This document shows, one piece after another, positions 16,795-24,867 of a stretch of 64,000 nucleotides of DNA (within the stretch, counting starts at the first letter, position 1; each line of letters starts with the position of its first letter). Under the pieces are notes generated by a model. That model worked only from the letters and a program-made list of their open reading frames with translations. It made no database searches and was not told the origin of the DNA. Position numbers and translations under genes: made by a program. Source of the stretch: Clostridiales bacterium (GTDB lineage: Bacteria; Bacillota; Clostridia; Oscillospirales; Butyricicoccaceae); NCBI GenBank assembly GCA_019421385.1, contig JAHZFK010000001.1:73435-137434 (forward strand). Direction: 5' to 3'.

Positions 16795-16888
16795 CATCAC
16801 TATCCCGACCGTTGAGATCATCCCCGCGAACTTTAACTCCGCTGAGGATATGTGGGATATGATCGTCCGTTTACAGGAGGAAGGCTAA
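16658..16888 (+). CDS. DltC-like acyl/peptidyl carrier protein
   Basis: This 76-residue acidic helical protein carries a phosphopantetheine attachment site, the serine of CLDSLTILAL near residue 32. It then has AELEEAFDITIP and ends with the last helix, VRLQEEG. Length and motif fit a DltC-type or PCP-type carrier. It should receive the aminoacyl group from the adenylation enzyme and pass it to the membrane acyltransferase. The ATG at 16658 was chosen because AAAGGA lies ten bases upstream; an in-frame ATG at 16640 would add six residues. The first half is overlapped by the extended reading frame of the decarboxylase. The MBOAT gene follows after three bases. Confidence 0.9.
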   Translation: MEQLLAILEELQPGVDYATCRTLIDSHCLDSLTILALVAELEEAFDITIPTVEIIPANFNSAEDMWDMIVRLQEEG

Positions 16889-16891
16889 GCT

Positions 16892-18484
16892 ATGACATCC
16901 TACTGCTCGCTGCTGTATCTGGCCGTTTTTCTGCCGGCGGCGGTGCTCGTTTACCGTATCCTGCCGCAGCGTCTGCGCTGGGTCGCGCTGCTGACGGCAA
17001 GCTATGTGTTTTTCTGGTCGGTCAGCGGCAAGCTGTTGGTATTTCTGCTGTTTTCTACTGTATCCATTCACCATTTCGGCCTTTGGCTTTCTGCCGAACA
17101 GCAGGATCGCGACTATCGTCTTGCCGCTGCCGCCCCAGCCGAACGCAAAGCCATCCGGCAGCGCTTCACGCGGCGGCAGCGGCGTATCCTCCTGTTTGCG
17201 TCGCTCCTGCATGTCGGCATCTTGATCACACTCAAATACGCGGCTTTTTTCAGCACCAACCTCAATACGCTGCTGCACGCACTGCGTCTTCCGGTTTCGC
17301 TGCCCGTACCCGCGTTTTTGCTCCCCATCGGCATCTCATTTTATACCCTGCAGGCCCTTTCCTATCTGCTCGATGTCTACCGCGGCACGATCCGCGCCGA
17401 CCGCAATCTGGCGCGTCTCGCACTCTTCCTCGGCTTTTTCCCGCAGATCATGGAAGGGCCGATCTGCCGCTATGGGCAGACCGCGCAGCAGCTATGGGAG
17501 GGCCGCCCGGTCACCTGGCAGGGCCTGACCTTCGGTATGCAGCGCATTTTGTTCGGCCTGATTAAAAAAATCGTCATTGCCGACCGTCTCAACCTGCTCA
17601 TCAAAACCGTTTTCAATGATTACGCCCTGTACAACGGCGGCGTGATCGCACTGGCAATGGTGTGCTACACCTGCCAGCTTTACATGGACTTCTCCGGCAC
17701 GATGGATGTGGTCATCGGCAGCGCCGAGATCTTCGGCGTGCGTCTGCCCGAAAACTTCCGTCAGCCGTTTTTCTCCCGCAGCATTTCCGAGTTCTGGATG
17801 CGCTGGCATATTACACTGGGCACATGGTTCAAGGACTATGTCTTTTATCCGCTGTCCATGTCCGGCCCGCTGAAAAAGCTGACGGGTGCGGCGCGCCGCC
17901 GTCTGGGCAACCATTACGGCCCGCTGCTCTCCGGCTCATTCGCGCTGGGTGTCGTGTGGCTGTGCAACGGCCTGTGGCACGGCGCAGGCTGGCATTACAT
18001 CTTTTTCGGCCTGTATCACTTCGCGCTCATCCTTGCAGGCAGCCTATTTGACCCGCTCGCGCAGCGCGTGACCGGTCTGCTGCATATCGACCGCAACGCT
18101 CTGCCCTATCGTGTGCTCCAGATCGTGCGCACCGCGCTGCTGGTCTGTGTGGGCGAACTGTTCTTCCGCGCCAACGGTCTGCGCGCGGGACTGGCGATGT
18201 TCCACACGATGGTGACCGATTTTACGCTCGGCTCTTTCCTCGACCGCAGCTTCCTGACGCTCGGCATGGACAAAATGGACTTTGTAATCGTCGCTGTCGC
18301 CGTCGGTATCGTTCTGCTGGTCGGCATCCTGCGGGAGCGCGGCATCCACCTGCGCGAGACGATCGCCAGCCGTCCGGTCGCGCTGCGCTGGTCGGTTTAC
18401 TACGCTGCGTTCTTCTTTCTGGTCATTTTCGGCGCATATGGCGTCGGTTATGTGCCTGTTGACCCGATTTATGCCGCATTTTAA
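16892..18484 (+). CDS. MBOAT family membrane O-acyltransferase (DltB/AlgI-like)
   Basis: The 530-residue multi-pass membrane protein transfers acyl groups across the membrane onto extracellular acceptors. Conserved MBOAT features are LPIGISFYTLQALSYLLDVY, FFPQIMEGPICRY, FRQPFFSRSISEFWMRWH with LGTWFKDYVFYPL, and the catalytic histidine in LCNGLWHGAGWHY. About eleven to twelve hydrophobic segments are predicted. The chain ends VDPIYAAF, an aromatic tail like those of DltB and AlgI relatives. In DltB the donor is D-alanyl-DltC; here it would be whatever the upstream enzymes place on the carrier protein. An AGGAGG site precedes the ATG. The gene is coupled tightly to carrier and SGNH genes. Confidence 0.92.
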   Translation: MTSYCSLLYLAVFLPAAVLVYRILPQRLRWVALLTASYVFFWSVSGKLLVFLLFSTVSIHHFGLWLSAEQQDRDYRLAAAAPAERKAIRQRFTRRQRRILLFASLLHVGILITLKYAAFFSTNLNTLLHALRLPVSLPVPAFLLPIGISFYTLQALSYLLDVYRGTIRADRNLARLALFLGFFPQIMEGPICRYGQTAQQLWEGRPVTWQGLTFGMQRILFGLIKKIVIADRLNLLIKTVFNDYALYNGGVIALAMVCYTCQLYMDFSGTMDVVIGSAEIFGVRLPENFRQPFFSRSISEFWMRWHITLGTWFKDYVFYPLSMSGPLKKLTGAARRRLGNHYGPLLSGSFALGVVWLCNGLWHGAGWHYIFFGLYHFALILAGSLFDPLAQRVTGLLHIDRNALPYRVLQIVRTALLVCVGELFFRANGLRAGLAMFHTMVTDFTLGSFLDRSFLTLGMDKMDFVIVAVAVGIVLLVGILRERGIHLRETIASRPVALRWSVYYAAFFFLVIFGAYGVGYVPVDPIYAAF

Positions 18485-18499
18485 GGAGGTGTGTCCCAC

Positions 18500-19459
18500 T
18501 TGAAAAAACAGATTGCGCTTCTTATCAAAAGCACCTGCTTTCTGGTGCTGCTGTGCGCGCTCATGATAGCCGCCTCCTATCTGTTCATGCCCAAGAACAA
18601 CCACAAGGCGTTCGGCATCAACGATGCCGAAATGCTGGCCAGCGGCATTCTGGGAGAAAAGGAAAACTCCATCGACGTGCTGGTGGTAGGAGACAGCGAA
18701 GCATACAGTTCGATCTCCCCCATGCAGATGTGGGAAGAGCACGGTTTCCGCTCCTATCTGTGCAGCACGCCTGCCCAGCCGCTCTACGACTCTTACCGCT
18801 ATCTCCGACAGGCGCTCGAACGACAAAGCCCTTCGGTCGTGGTGCTGGAAACCAATGCGATTTTCCGTCCGTGTAAGCTGAACGATTACCTGCTTTCCCG
18901 CGCAAAAAACCTGTTTTCCATCCTGCGCTATCACGACCGCTGGAAATCGCTCAAGGTCAACGACTTCGGCCGTCCGGTAGAATACACCTGGACGGATGAC
19001 CTCAAGGGCTTCCGCTATAATCCGGCCGTTGCCGCTGCAAGCACCAAGAACTACATGGTGCCGACCGACGCATCCACCCCCATTCCCGCGCTCAACGAAT
19101 CCTGTTTGCAAGATATGCTTGCGCTGTGCCAGGAAAAAAATGCCGATCTGATTTTGGTCAGCACGCCGAGCACCATCAACTGGAATCAGGCACGGCACAA
19201 CAGCATTGCGGCATTTGCAAAGGAAAACGATTTGACCTATCTCGATCTGAACACCATGCCCAAGGAGGTGCCGATCGACTGGGCGCGCGACACACGCGAC
19301 CGCGGCGACCACCTCAATTATGCCGGTGCGGTCAAGGTTTCCGCTTTCCTCGGCAGATATCTGCAGGAAACCTATTCTCTGCCCGATCATCGCGATGCTG
19401 CGCACGACAACAGCTGGAACGATGCGCTGGGCCGCTACCGCAACATGGTGCGCGGATGA
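18500..19459 (+). CDS. Membrane-anchored SGNH-like protein (DltD/AlgJ role)
   Basis: The 319-residue protein has an N-terminal membrane anchor (about residues 8-30) and an extracytoplasmic SGNH-hydrolase-like domain. The serine block is LVVGDSEAYSS, and the last block is RGDHLNYAGAVKVS with the Asp/His pair. Such proteins accompany MBOAT acyltransferases (DltD, AlgJ, AlgX, PatB) and help transfer the acyl group to the polymer outside the membrane. The TTG at 18500 is preferred because GGAGGT lies nine bases upstream; a GTG at 18491 sits directly against that site. It is the last gene of the operon and is followed by a 13-base-pair hairpin. The acceptor polymer is unknown. Confidence 0.85.
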   Translation: MKKQIALLIKSTCFLVLLCALMIAASYLFMPKNNHKAFGINDAEMLASGILGEKENSIDVLVVGDSEAYSSISPMQMWEEHGFRSYLCSTPAQPLYDSYRYLRQALERQSPSVVVLETNAIFRPCKLNDYLLSRAKNLFSILRYHDRWKSLKVNDFGRPVEYTWTDDLKGFRYNPAVAAASTKNYMVPTDASTPIPALNESCLQDMLALCQEKNADLILVSTPSTINWNQARHNSIAAFAKENDLTYLDLNTMPKEVPIDWARDTRDRGDHLNYAGAVKVSAFLGRYLQETYSLPDHRDAAHDNSWNDALGRYRNMVRG

Positions 19460-19475
19460 TTCTCTCTTCCTTATA

Positions 19476-19515
19476 GCAAACGAGGCTGTACCCGACATGG
19501 GTCAGCCTCGTTTGC
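19476..19515. terminator. Strong hairpin between Dlt-like operon and EFR1 gene
   Basis: GCAAACGAGGCTG pairs with CAGCCTCGTTTGC, and an inner ACCC/GGGT pair extends the stem. There is no long T run on either side, so it is an atypical terminator; its position between convergent genes supports that role. Confidence 0.65.
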
Positions 19516-19518
19516 ATA

Positions 19519-20280
19519 TTACAGATACAGTTCATTCTCCGGCCGCTTCTGCATAAATGGCGCAAGCTTCTGCGACAACATTCCCTGCACCTGCGCTGGC
19601 AGCGCACGCGCCTTTGCCGGGCACACTGCCACACACCGCATACAGGTGATGCATCGTGTCTGATCGGTTTGCGACGGATTTTCTAGCGAAATCGCCTGCG
19701 CAGGACAGGATTTGGCGCATGTCCCGCAGCCCGTGCAGGCATCACCCGCCATGGGGACAACCGGCATCCCGGCCCACTCCCGATATGGTCGATCGCCCGG
19801 TACCTGCGGCACGCTCTGCTCTCCCTTGTCGAGTTTTTCCGCAATGCGTGCGCCGAATGTGGAAAGCTGCGCTTCGTCTTGTGCATCCGGCCGATCGGTC
19901 GCCAACGCACGAACGATGGAGTGCTCGGCCAGCAGCGCCGTCCCTGCCGTTACGCAAAAGCCCTGTGCTTCCAGCAGGTCATCCAGCTCGACTAGCGCAT
20001 CCTCATAAGCACGGCCACCGTACACGGCTGCGGAAACGGCGCGCGCGCCGCCGCCTACAAACTGCCGCAGCCGCTCCACCATCAGCGCGGGCAGCCGACC
20101 GCCGTAAACCGGCCCGGCAACCAGCACCACATCCTGCGGCGCAAACTCTTTTTCTGGCAGCTGCGGCAGAGTCAGGTCGATTTCCTCCACCTCTGAAGCA
20201 ATGTGCTGTGCCAGCAGCAGCGCGGCGCGGCGTGTTCCGCCCGTCGGGCTGAAATGAAGTACGGTTATCCTATCCGGCAT
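19519..20280 (-). CDS. EFR1-type flavodoxin-ferredoxin fusion protein
   Basis: The 253-residue protein joins an N-terminal flavodoxin-like domain to a C-terminal pair of 4Fe-4S clusters. The flavin-binding start is VLHFSPTGGTRRAAL, and GPVYGGRLPA is the second flavin loop. The iron-sulphur motifs are CTGCGTCAKSCP and CITCMRCVAVCP. It is a soluble electron carrier of the EFR1 family of anaerobes; partners are unknown. The ATG at 20280 was chosen because an AAGGAAGG site precedes it, and because the domain starts there; a longer upstream reading has no domain support. It lies near the alcohol dehydrogenase and hydrogenase genes, which fits a redox theme, but it is not in an operon with them. 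Confidence 0.9.
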   Translation of the reverse strand: MPDRITVLHFSPTGGTRRAALLLAQHIASEVEEIDLTLPQLPEKEFAPQDVVLVAGPVYGGRLPALMVERLRQFVGGGARAVSAAVYGGRAYEDALVELDDLLEAQGFCVTAGTALLAEHSIVRALATDRPDAQDEAQLSTFGARIAEKLDKGEQSVPQVPGDRPYREWAGMPVVPMAGDACTGCGTCAKSCPAQAISLENPSQTDQTRCITCMRCVAVCPAKARALPAQVQGMLSQKLAPFMQKRPENELYL

Positions 20281-20379
20281 GTTGATCCTTCCTTTTCTGT
20301 TTGATTGCATCATTATACCACGAAAGCCGCATCCTGTCAGCTGCACACATATTTTCCTTCTATTCAAATACGCCTGTAT

Positions 20380-20408
20380 TTGACTTTATTCGCGCCGTGC
20401 TCTATAAT
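20380..20408 (+). promoter_or_regulatory. Promoter of the alcohol dehydrogenase gene
   Basis: TTGACT (20380-20385) and a perfect TATAAT (20403-20408) are spaced by 17 bases, about 30 bases before the start. Confidence 0.85.
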
Positions 20409-20438
20409 AAATGCAATCGGAAAGGGGCGGAGAAAAGC

Positions 20439-21473
20439 ATGCTTGCATACACCTATGTAGAACCGGGGCGCTTTGCCCTGCTCAACAAACCCAAACCGGT
20501 TCTGCGCGATGTACGCGACGCGATCGTTCGTGTCACCCTGTCCAGCATCTGCACCAGCGACCTGCACATCAAGCACGGCTCGGTGCCGCGCGCCGTTCCC
20601 GGCATCACCGTCGGGCATGAGATGGTGGGCGTGGTCGAGCAGGTAGGCGAGGCGGTGCAGACCGTCAAGCCCGGCGACCGGGTCACGGTCAATGTGGAGA
20701 CCTTTTGCGGACACTGCTTTTTCTGCCAGAACGGTTTTGTCAACAACTGTGAGGACCCGGACGGCGGCTGGGCGCTTGGCTGCCGCATCGACGGCGGACA
20801 GGCGGAGTACGTCCGCGTTCCCTATGCCGATCAGGGTCTGAACCGTATTCCAGACGGCGTATCCGACCGTCAGGCGCTGTTCACAGGCGATATTCTTGCG
20901 ACCGGCTTCTGGGCCGCCCGTATTTCGGAAATCAAACCCAGCGACACTGTGTTCATCATCGGCGCAGGGCCGACCGGCATCTGCACGCTGCTTTGCACCA
21001 TGCTGCGCCGTCCGCGCCGCATCATTGTGTGCGAAAGCGACCCTGTGCGACGCCGCTTTGTGCAGGAACACTATCCCGATGTGCTGACCGTTTCACCGGC
21101 ACATGCGCTGGAGTTCGTGCGGCACAACAGCGGTCACGGCGGCGCAGATGTCGTGCTCGAGGTCGCGGGCACAGAGGACAGTTTCCGGCTGGCATGGGAA
21201 TGCGCGCGCCCCAACGCAATCGTCACCATCGTTGCGTTGTACGACCGACCGCAGGTGCTGCCGCTGCCCGATATGTATGGCAAAAATCTGACCTTTAAGA
21301 CCGGCGGCGTGGATGGCTGCGACTGCGCCGAAATCCTGCGTCTGATTGCAGCGGGCGATCTGGACACCACCCCACTCATCACACACATTTTCCCGCTTTC
21401 GGAAATCGATGCTGCCTATGCACTGTTTGAGGGTAAGCGTGACAATGTTATCAAAGTCGCAATTACGACATAA
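20439..21473 (+). CDS. Zinc-dependent medium-chain alcohol/polyol dehydrogenase
   Basis: The 344-residue enzyme belongs to the medium-chain dehydrogenase superfamily and should oxidise an alcohol or polyol, or reduce the carbonyl, with NAD(P). Catalytic zinc ligands are Cys in SSICTSDLH and the His-Glu of VGHEMVGVV. The structural zinc lobe is CGHCFFCQNGFVNNC. The nucleotide fold has IIGAGPTGICTL. The ATG at 20439 follows GGGGCGGAG and gives the standard length. The gene is single, with a strong promoter and a terminator shared with the hydrogenase. The substrate cannot be read from sequence; threonine, sorbitol and alcohol dehydrogenases look alike at this level. Confidence 0.92.
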   Translation: MLAYTYVEPGRFALLNKPKPVLRDVRDAIVRVTLSSICTSDLHIKHGSVPRAVPGITVGHEMVGVVEQVGEAVQTVKPGDRVTVNVETFCGHCFFCQNGFVNNCEDPDGGWALGCRIDGGQAEYVRVPYADQGLNRIPDGVSDRQALFTGDILATGFWAARISEIKPSDTVFIIGAGPTGICTLLCTMLRRPRRIIVCESDPVRRRFVQEHYPDVLTVSPAHALEFVRHNSGHGGADVVLEVAGTEDSFRLAWECARPNAIVTIVALYDRPQVLPLPDMYGKNLTFKTGGVDGCDCAEILRLIAAGDLDTTPLITHIFPLSEIDAAYALFEGKRDNVIKVAITT

Positions 21474-21504
21474 AAAAGAACCGCCTCCCGGCGGTTCTTT
21501 TTTG
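21474..21504. terminator. Bidirectional terminator between dehydrogenase and hydrogenase genes
   Basis: AAAAGAACCGCC and GGCGGTTCTTTT pair around a four-base loop, with A and T runs outside. The two genes converge on it. Confidence 0.92.
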
Positions 21505-21512
21505 ATTTTGCT

Positions 21513-23036
21513 TTAGTCGACGAGCTTATCCAATTCCTTGACATACTCCGTACCGGTCGCGGTCTTGTGCTCTGCCTGCTTGGCATACAGTCCAACCACC
21601 GCTGCCGACTTCTTGATTGCCTGCATGGTGCCTGCACCTGCTACACAGCCGCCCGGGCAAGCCATACCCTCGAGCAGATAGCCGTTGTACTTGCCGGCCT
21701 TGGCTGCCTGCAGCATCTTGCGGCATTCGCGCAGACCCTCGGCGTTGACCACGTTGATCTCTCGATCCGGATACTTCTCCTTGATAACGTTAACGACTGC
21801 CTGTGCGACACCGCCCGAAACCGCAAAGTTACGGCCGTCGGTGGAGGCATCGTTTACGCCGTGCGGATCTTCGGGCAGGGACTCGAGATCGACATGGCGC
21901 GCGTCGAAAATACCGGTCATTTCCTCAAAGGTCAGCACAAAATCCACTTCGCTGCGGACATCCTTGCGCATTGCTTCCAGCTTCTTTGCCGCGCAGGGAC
22001 CGATGAAAGCGACCTTTGCGTCCGGATGATGATGCTTGATCAGGCGCGCGGTCAGCGTCATGGGGGTCAGCGCCATCGAGATGCACTCCGCCTGATCGGG
22101 GAACATCTTTTTCGCCATTGCCGACCATGCCGGGCAGCACGAAGTGCCCATATACGGCAGCTTCTCCGGCACTTCCTTGACAAAGTCGTCTGCCTCCTGT
22201 GCCGCGCACAGGTCTGCGCCGATTGCAACTTCCAGAATATCGGCAAAGCCGAGCTGCTTCATCGCAGCACGCAGCTTACCCGGCGTGACCTTGGGGCCGA
22301 ACTGACCGACAAACGCCGGCGCAACAGCAGCATATACGCGCTCGCCCGCCTGAATCGCACGGATCACCTGGAAGATCTGGGACTTGTCCGCAATCGCGCC
22401 GAACGGGCAGTTTACCAGACACATGCCGCAGGAAACGCACTTTTCGTAGTCGATATCCGCCTTGCCGTTCTTGTCGCTGCGGATCGCGTCCACACCGCAG
22501 GCCGCAGCACACGGACGCACCTGATGGATGATCGCCTTGTACGAGCAAACGTCCACACAGCGGCCGCACTTGATGCACTTTTCCTGATCGATGTGCGAAC
22601 GGCCGTTGTAGCGGTCCAGCGTGATGGCACCCTTGGGGCAGACCTCTACGCACGGATGCGCCAAACAGCCCTGACAGCCGTCGGTGACCATGATTTCATT
22701 TTCCTTGCACGCGTTGCAAGCAAACTTGATGATGTTGACCAGCGGCGGCGTGTAATAGGTTTCCTCGCGGGTTGCCGCCTCAATGTTGTCCGACACCGGA
22801 GAATGCTCTGCCGCGTTGCGGCAGGGCAGGCCCATCGCCAGACGCAGACGCTCGCCAACAATCGCACGCTCGAGGAAAATATCGTTGCGGAAATTGCCGA
22901 CCTCGCCCGGAATGATTTCATACGGGAGCGCTTCGATTCGCCTGTCCGTCGGCCACTCCGTGTGGTAAGCCATGCGGGCCACCTCGCGGAAAATACGACG
23001 GCGGATCTCCTGAATGCGGGTCTCTACGCCTCTCAT
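21513..23036 (-). CDS. Monomeric [FeFe] hydrogenase with multiple 4Fe-4S clusters
   Basis: The 507-residue enzyme should interconvert protons and H2 in the cytoplasm using ferredoxin. H-cluster motifs are complete: TSCCPAW (298-304), IGPCAAKKLE (345-354) and EGMACPGGC (456-464). The N-terminal part has cysteine groups at 107/110, 121/124, 129/133, then CIKCGRCVDVC (154-164), Cys176/180 and CVSCGMCLVNCP (200-211), enough for about three or four 4Fe-4S clusters. The form TSCCPAW, with Ala for the more usual Gly, resembles clostridial group B enzymes. The ATG at 23036 follows AGGGGG. A Rex-like site lies upstream of its promoter, consistent with NADH/NAD+ control. Maturation genes hydE, hydF and hydG are not in the window. 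Confidence 0.93.
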   Translation of the reverse strand: MRGVETRIQEIRRRIFREVARMAYHTEWPTDRRIEALPYEIIPGEVGNFRNDIFLERAIVGERLRLAMGLPCRNAAEHSPVSDNIEAATREETYYTPPLVNIIKFACNACKENEIMVTDGCQGCLAHPCVEVCPKGAITLDRYNGRSHIDQEKCIKCGRCVDVCSYKAIIHQVRPCAAACGVDAIRSDKNGKADIDYEKCVSCGMCLVNCPFGAIADKSQIFQVIRAIQAGERVYAAVAPAFVGQFGPKVTPGKLRAAMKQLGFADILEVAIGADLCAAQEADDFVKEVPEKLPYMGTSCCPAWSAMAKKMFPDQAECISMALTPMTLTARLIKHHHPDAKVAFIGPCAAKKLEAMRKDVRSEVDFVLTFEEMTGIFDARHVDLESLPEDPHGVNDASTDGRNFAVSGGVAQAVVNVIKEKYPDREINVVNAEGLRECRKMLQAAKAGKYNGYLLEGMACPGGCVAGAGTMQAIKKSAAVVGLYAKQAEHKTATGTEYVKELDKLVD

Positions 23037-23126
23037 AGTTTACATATCCCCCTTGTATTCAAGTCGTTCATTTGGATGCAGGGCGGTACTTTGCCCCTAC
23101 GATAGGGCATATCCATACCTATTATC

Positions 23127-23181
23127 AGAATACCGCAAAGTACCCTTATTGTAAAGACATAAATTGTTGAAAATTTAACAA
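23127..23181 (-). promoter_or_regulatory. Hydrogenase promoter with Rex-like operator
   Basis: On the minus strand TTTACA (23150-23155) and TATTCT (23127-23132) are spaced by 17 bases. Eight bases upstream of the -35 box lies TTGTTGAAAATTTAACAA (23164-23181), which matches the clostridial Rex consensus TTGTTAANNNNTTAACAA except at one arm position. Rex is an NADH-sensing repressor of fermentation and hydrogenase genes. Binding here is inference; the site is upstream of, not over, the proposed -35 box. Confidence 0.6.
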
Positions 23182-23236
23182 TTTTCTGGCGCATAATTTT
23201 GCACCCTGCACGCTGACGCATACAAGGTGCAAAAAA

Positions 23237-24511
23237 TCAATAAACGTACTCAAATTCCAGATCGCCGATGACGACAAAGTCGCCCTCCTGCACACCCATC
23301 TGCTCGAGTTTGTCGTATACGCCCGCACTCTTGAGCATACGGTCCATATACTGACGGGATTCATAGTCGTCCACGTTGACCGAGCCCATGATCTTGTCCA
23401 CCCATGCGCCCGAGACAACATAATAGTCGTCCACCTTTTCGACCGTCCAGTCCCGCTCGCCCGTGGTGTCCTCCACCGTTTCGACGAACTCCGGCTCGTA
23501 CACGAACACGGGCGGCAGCTCCTTCAACTCGTTCCACGTCAGGCGCATCAGCTCCGCCACGCCCTGATTGGTTGCTGCGGACAGCTCCGCAAACAGGAAG
23601 CCATGCTCTTCGGCATACTTTTTCAGCTTTTCGACCGGCTCACGGTCGTCGCCCAGCAGGTCGACCTTATTGGCCACGATGATCTGCGGACGCGCGGCCA
23701 GAAATTCACTGTAACCGGCCAGTTCTGCGTTGATTTTTTCGATATCGTCCAGCGGATCGCGACCCTCGCTGCCCGCCGCATCTACCAGATGCAGCAGCAG
23801 GCGGCAGCGGTCGATGTGACGCAAAAAGTCATGTCCCAGACCCGCGCCCTCCGCCGCGCCCTCGATGATGCCGGGGATATCTGCCATGACGAAAGACTGC
23901 TCTTCGCCAACCGAAACCACACCCAGATTGGGTACCAGCGTGGTGAAGTGGTAGTTTGCGATCTTGGGCCGTGCCGCCGACACCATGGACAGCAGCGTCG
24001 ATTTGCCGACATTCGGGAAGCCGACCAGACCCACGTCAGCGAGCAGCTTGAGCTCTAAAATAATGTCACGCTCCACGCCCGGCTGACCGGGCTTGGCAAA
24101 GCGCGGCGCCTGTCGGGTCGGGGTCGCAAAGTGCGTATTACCCCAGCCGCCGTTGCCGCCTTTGGCCGCGACAAACGGCTCATCGTCCGACAGGTCCTTG
24201 ATGACCTGTCCGGTTTTCTGGTCGCGGATGATCGTGCCGCGCGGCACGCGGATGATCAAATCCGCACCATCCTTGCCCTTGCAGCGCTTGCTGCCGCCGT
24301 TTTCGCCCGCACCGGCAACGTATTTTTTCTTATAGCGGAAGTCCAGTAGCGTGGACAGGTTATCGTCCACCTTGAAAATGACCGAACCGCCGCGGCCGCC
24401 GTCGCCGCCGTCCGGTCCGCCGGACGCAACGTACTTTTCGCGGTGGAAGCCGACCTTGCCGTCACCGCCCTTGCCGGACACAATTTTAATTTTGGCAATA
24501 TCAATAAACAC
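23237..24511 (-). CDS. obgE: Obg-family GTPase ObgE/CgtA
   Basis: The 424-residue ribosome-associated GTPase takes part in 50S assembly and stress control. The glycine-rich Obg fold (1-158) shows GGDGGRGGSVIF and GGNGGWGNTHF. The GTPase core has the P-loop GFPNVGKSTL, DIPGIIEGA and NKVD. A C-terminal OCT domain (about 345-424) is present, as in many Firmicutes. The ATG at 24511 follows GGAGGA. The order rplU-prp-rpmA-obgE is conserved in Firmicutes; here a hairpin terminator stands between rpmA and obgE, so expression of obgE may be partly reduced relative to the ribosomal genes. Confidence 0.97.
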   Translation of the reverse strand: MFIDIAKIKIVSGKGGDGKVGFHREKYVASGGPDGGDGGRGGSVIFKVDDNLSTLLDFRYKKKYVAGAGENGGSKRCKGKDGADLIIRVPRGTIIRDQKTGQVIKDLSDDEPFVAAKGGNGGWGNTHFATPTRQAPRFAKPGQPGVERDIILELKLLADVGLVGFPNVGKSTLLSMVSAARPKIANYHFTTLVPNLGVVSVGEEQSFVMADIPGIIEGAAEGAGLGHDFLRHIDRCRLLLHLVDAAGSEGRDPLDDIEKINAELAGYSEFLAARPQIIVANKVDLLGDDREPVEKLKKYAEEHGFLFAELSAATNQGVAELMRLTWNELKELPPVFVYEPEFVETVEDTTGERDWTVEKVDDYYVVSGAWVDKIMGSVNVDDYESRQYMDRMLKSAGVYDKLEQMGVQEGDFVVIGDLEFEYVY

Positions 24512-24544
24512 AGGAAAATCCTCCTTTCATACGGTTGTTAAAAC

Positions 24545-24572
24545 AAAATCCCAGACAACCGTCTGGGATTTT
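24545..24572 (-). terminator. Terminator or attenuator between rpmA and obgE
   Basis: AAAATCCCAGAC pairs with GTCTGGGATTTT around a short loop, followed on the minus strand by a T-rich stretch. It lies downstream of rpmA and just ahead of obgE. Confidence 0.82.
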
Positions 24573-24588
24573 GTCAATACTCAATTGT

Positions 24589-24867
24589 TTACTGCGGGTA
24601 AACGGAAACTTGCTTGCGGTCCTTGCCCAGGCGCTCGAAACGAACAACGCCCTCAACCTTTGCAAACAGAGTGTCGTCCTTACCGCGGCCTACGTTCAGA
24701 CCCGGATGGATCTTCGTGCCGCGCTGACGGACGAGGATGTTGCCCGCCGGAACGGTCTGGCCGTCCGCACGCTTCACGCCAAGGCGCTTTGCCTCGGAGT
24801 CACGGCCGTTCTTGGTCGAACCTACGCCCTTTTTATGAGCGAAAAACTGTAAGCTAATCTTCAGCAT
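24589..24867 (-). CDS. rpmA: Ribosomal protein bL27 with Prp-cleaved N-terminal extension
   Basis: The 92-residue protein is bL27 of the large ribosomal subunit, near the peptidyl transferase centre. It begins MLKISLQFFA before the mature start HKKGVGSTKNGRDS. In Firmicutes this extension must be removed by the protease Prp after the FFA segment; the prp gene lies directly upstream and overlaps by 14 bases. The rest (GGNILVRQRGTKIHPG-like core, KVEGVVRFERLG) is canonical. The ATG at 24867 gives exactly the expected pro-form. Confidence 0.97.
   Translation of the reverse strand: MLKISLQFFAHKKGVGSTKNGRDSEAKRLGVKRADGQTVPAGNILVRQRGTKIHPGLNVGRGKDDTLFAKVEGVVRFERLGKDRKQVSVYPQ

Noticed and set aside
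21567..23105. Plus-strand open frame opposite the hydrogenase
   Set aside because: It is a shadow of the hydrogenase coding pattern, with no own start signal.
23197..23234. TTTTGCACC / GGTGCAAAA inverted repeat after obgE as a terminator
   Set aside because: The loop is about 20 bases long and no T run follows on the minus strand, so support is weak.
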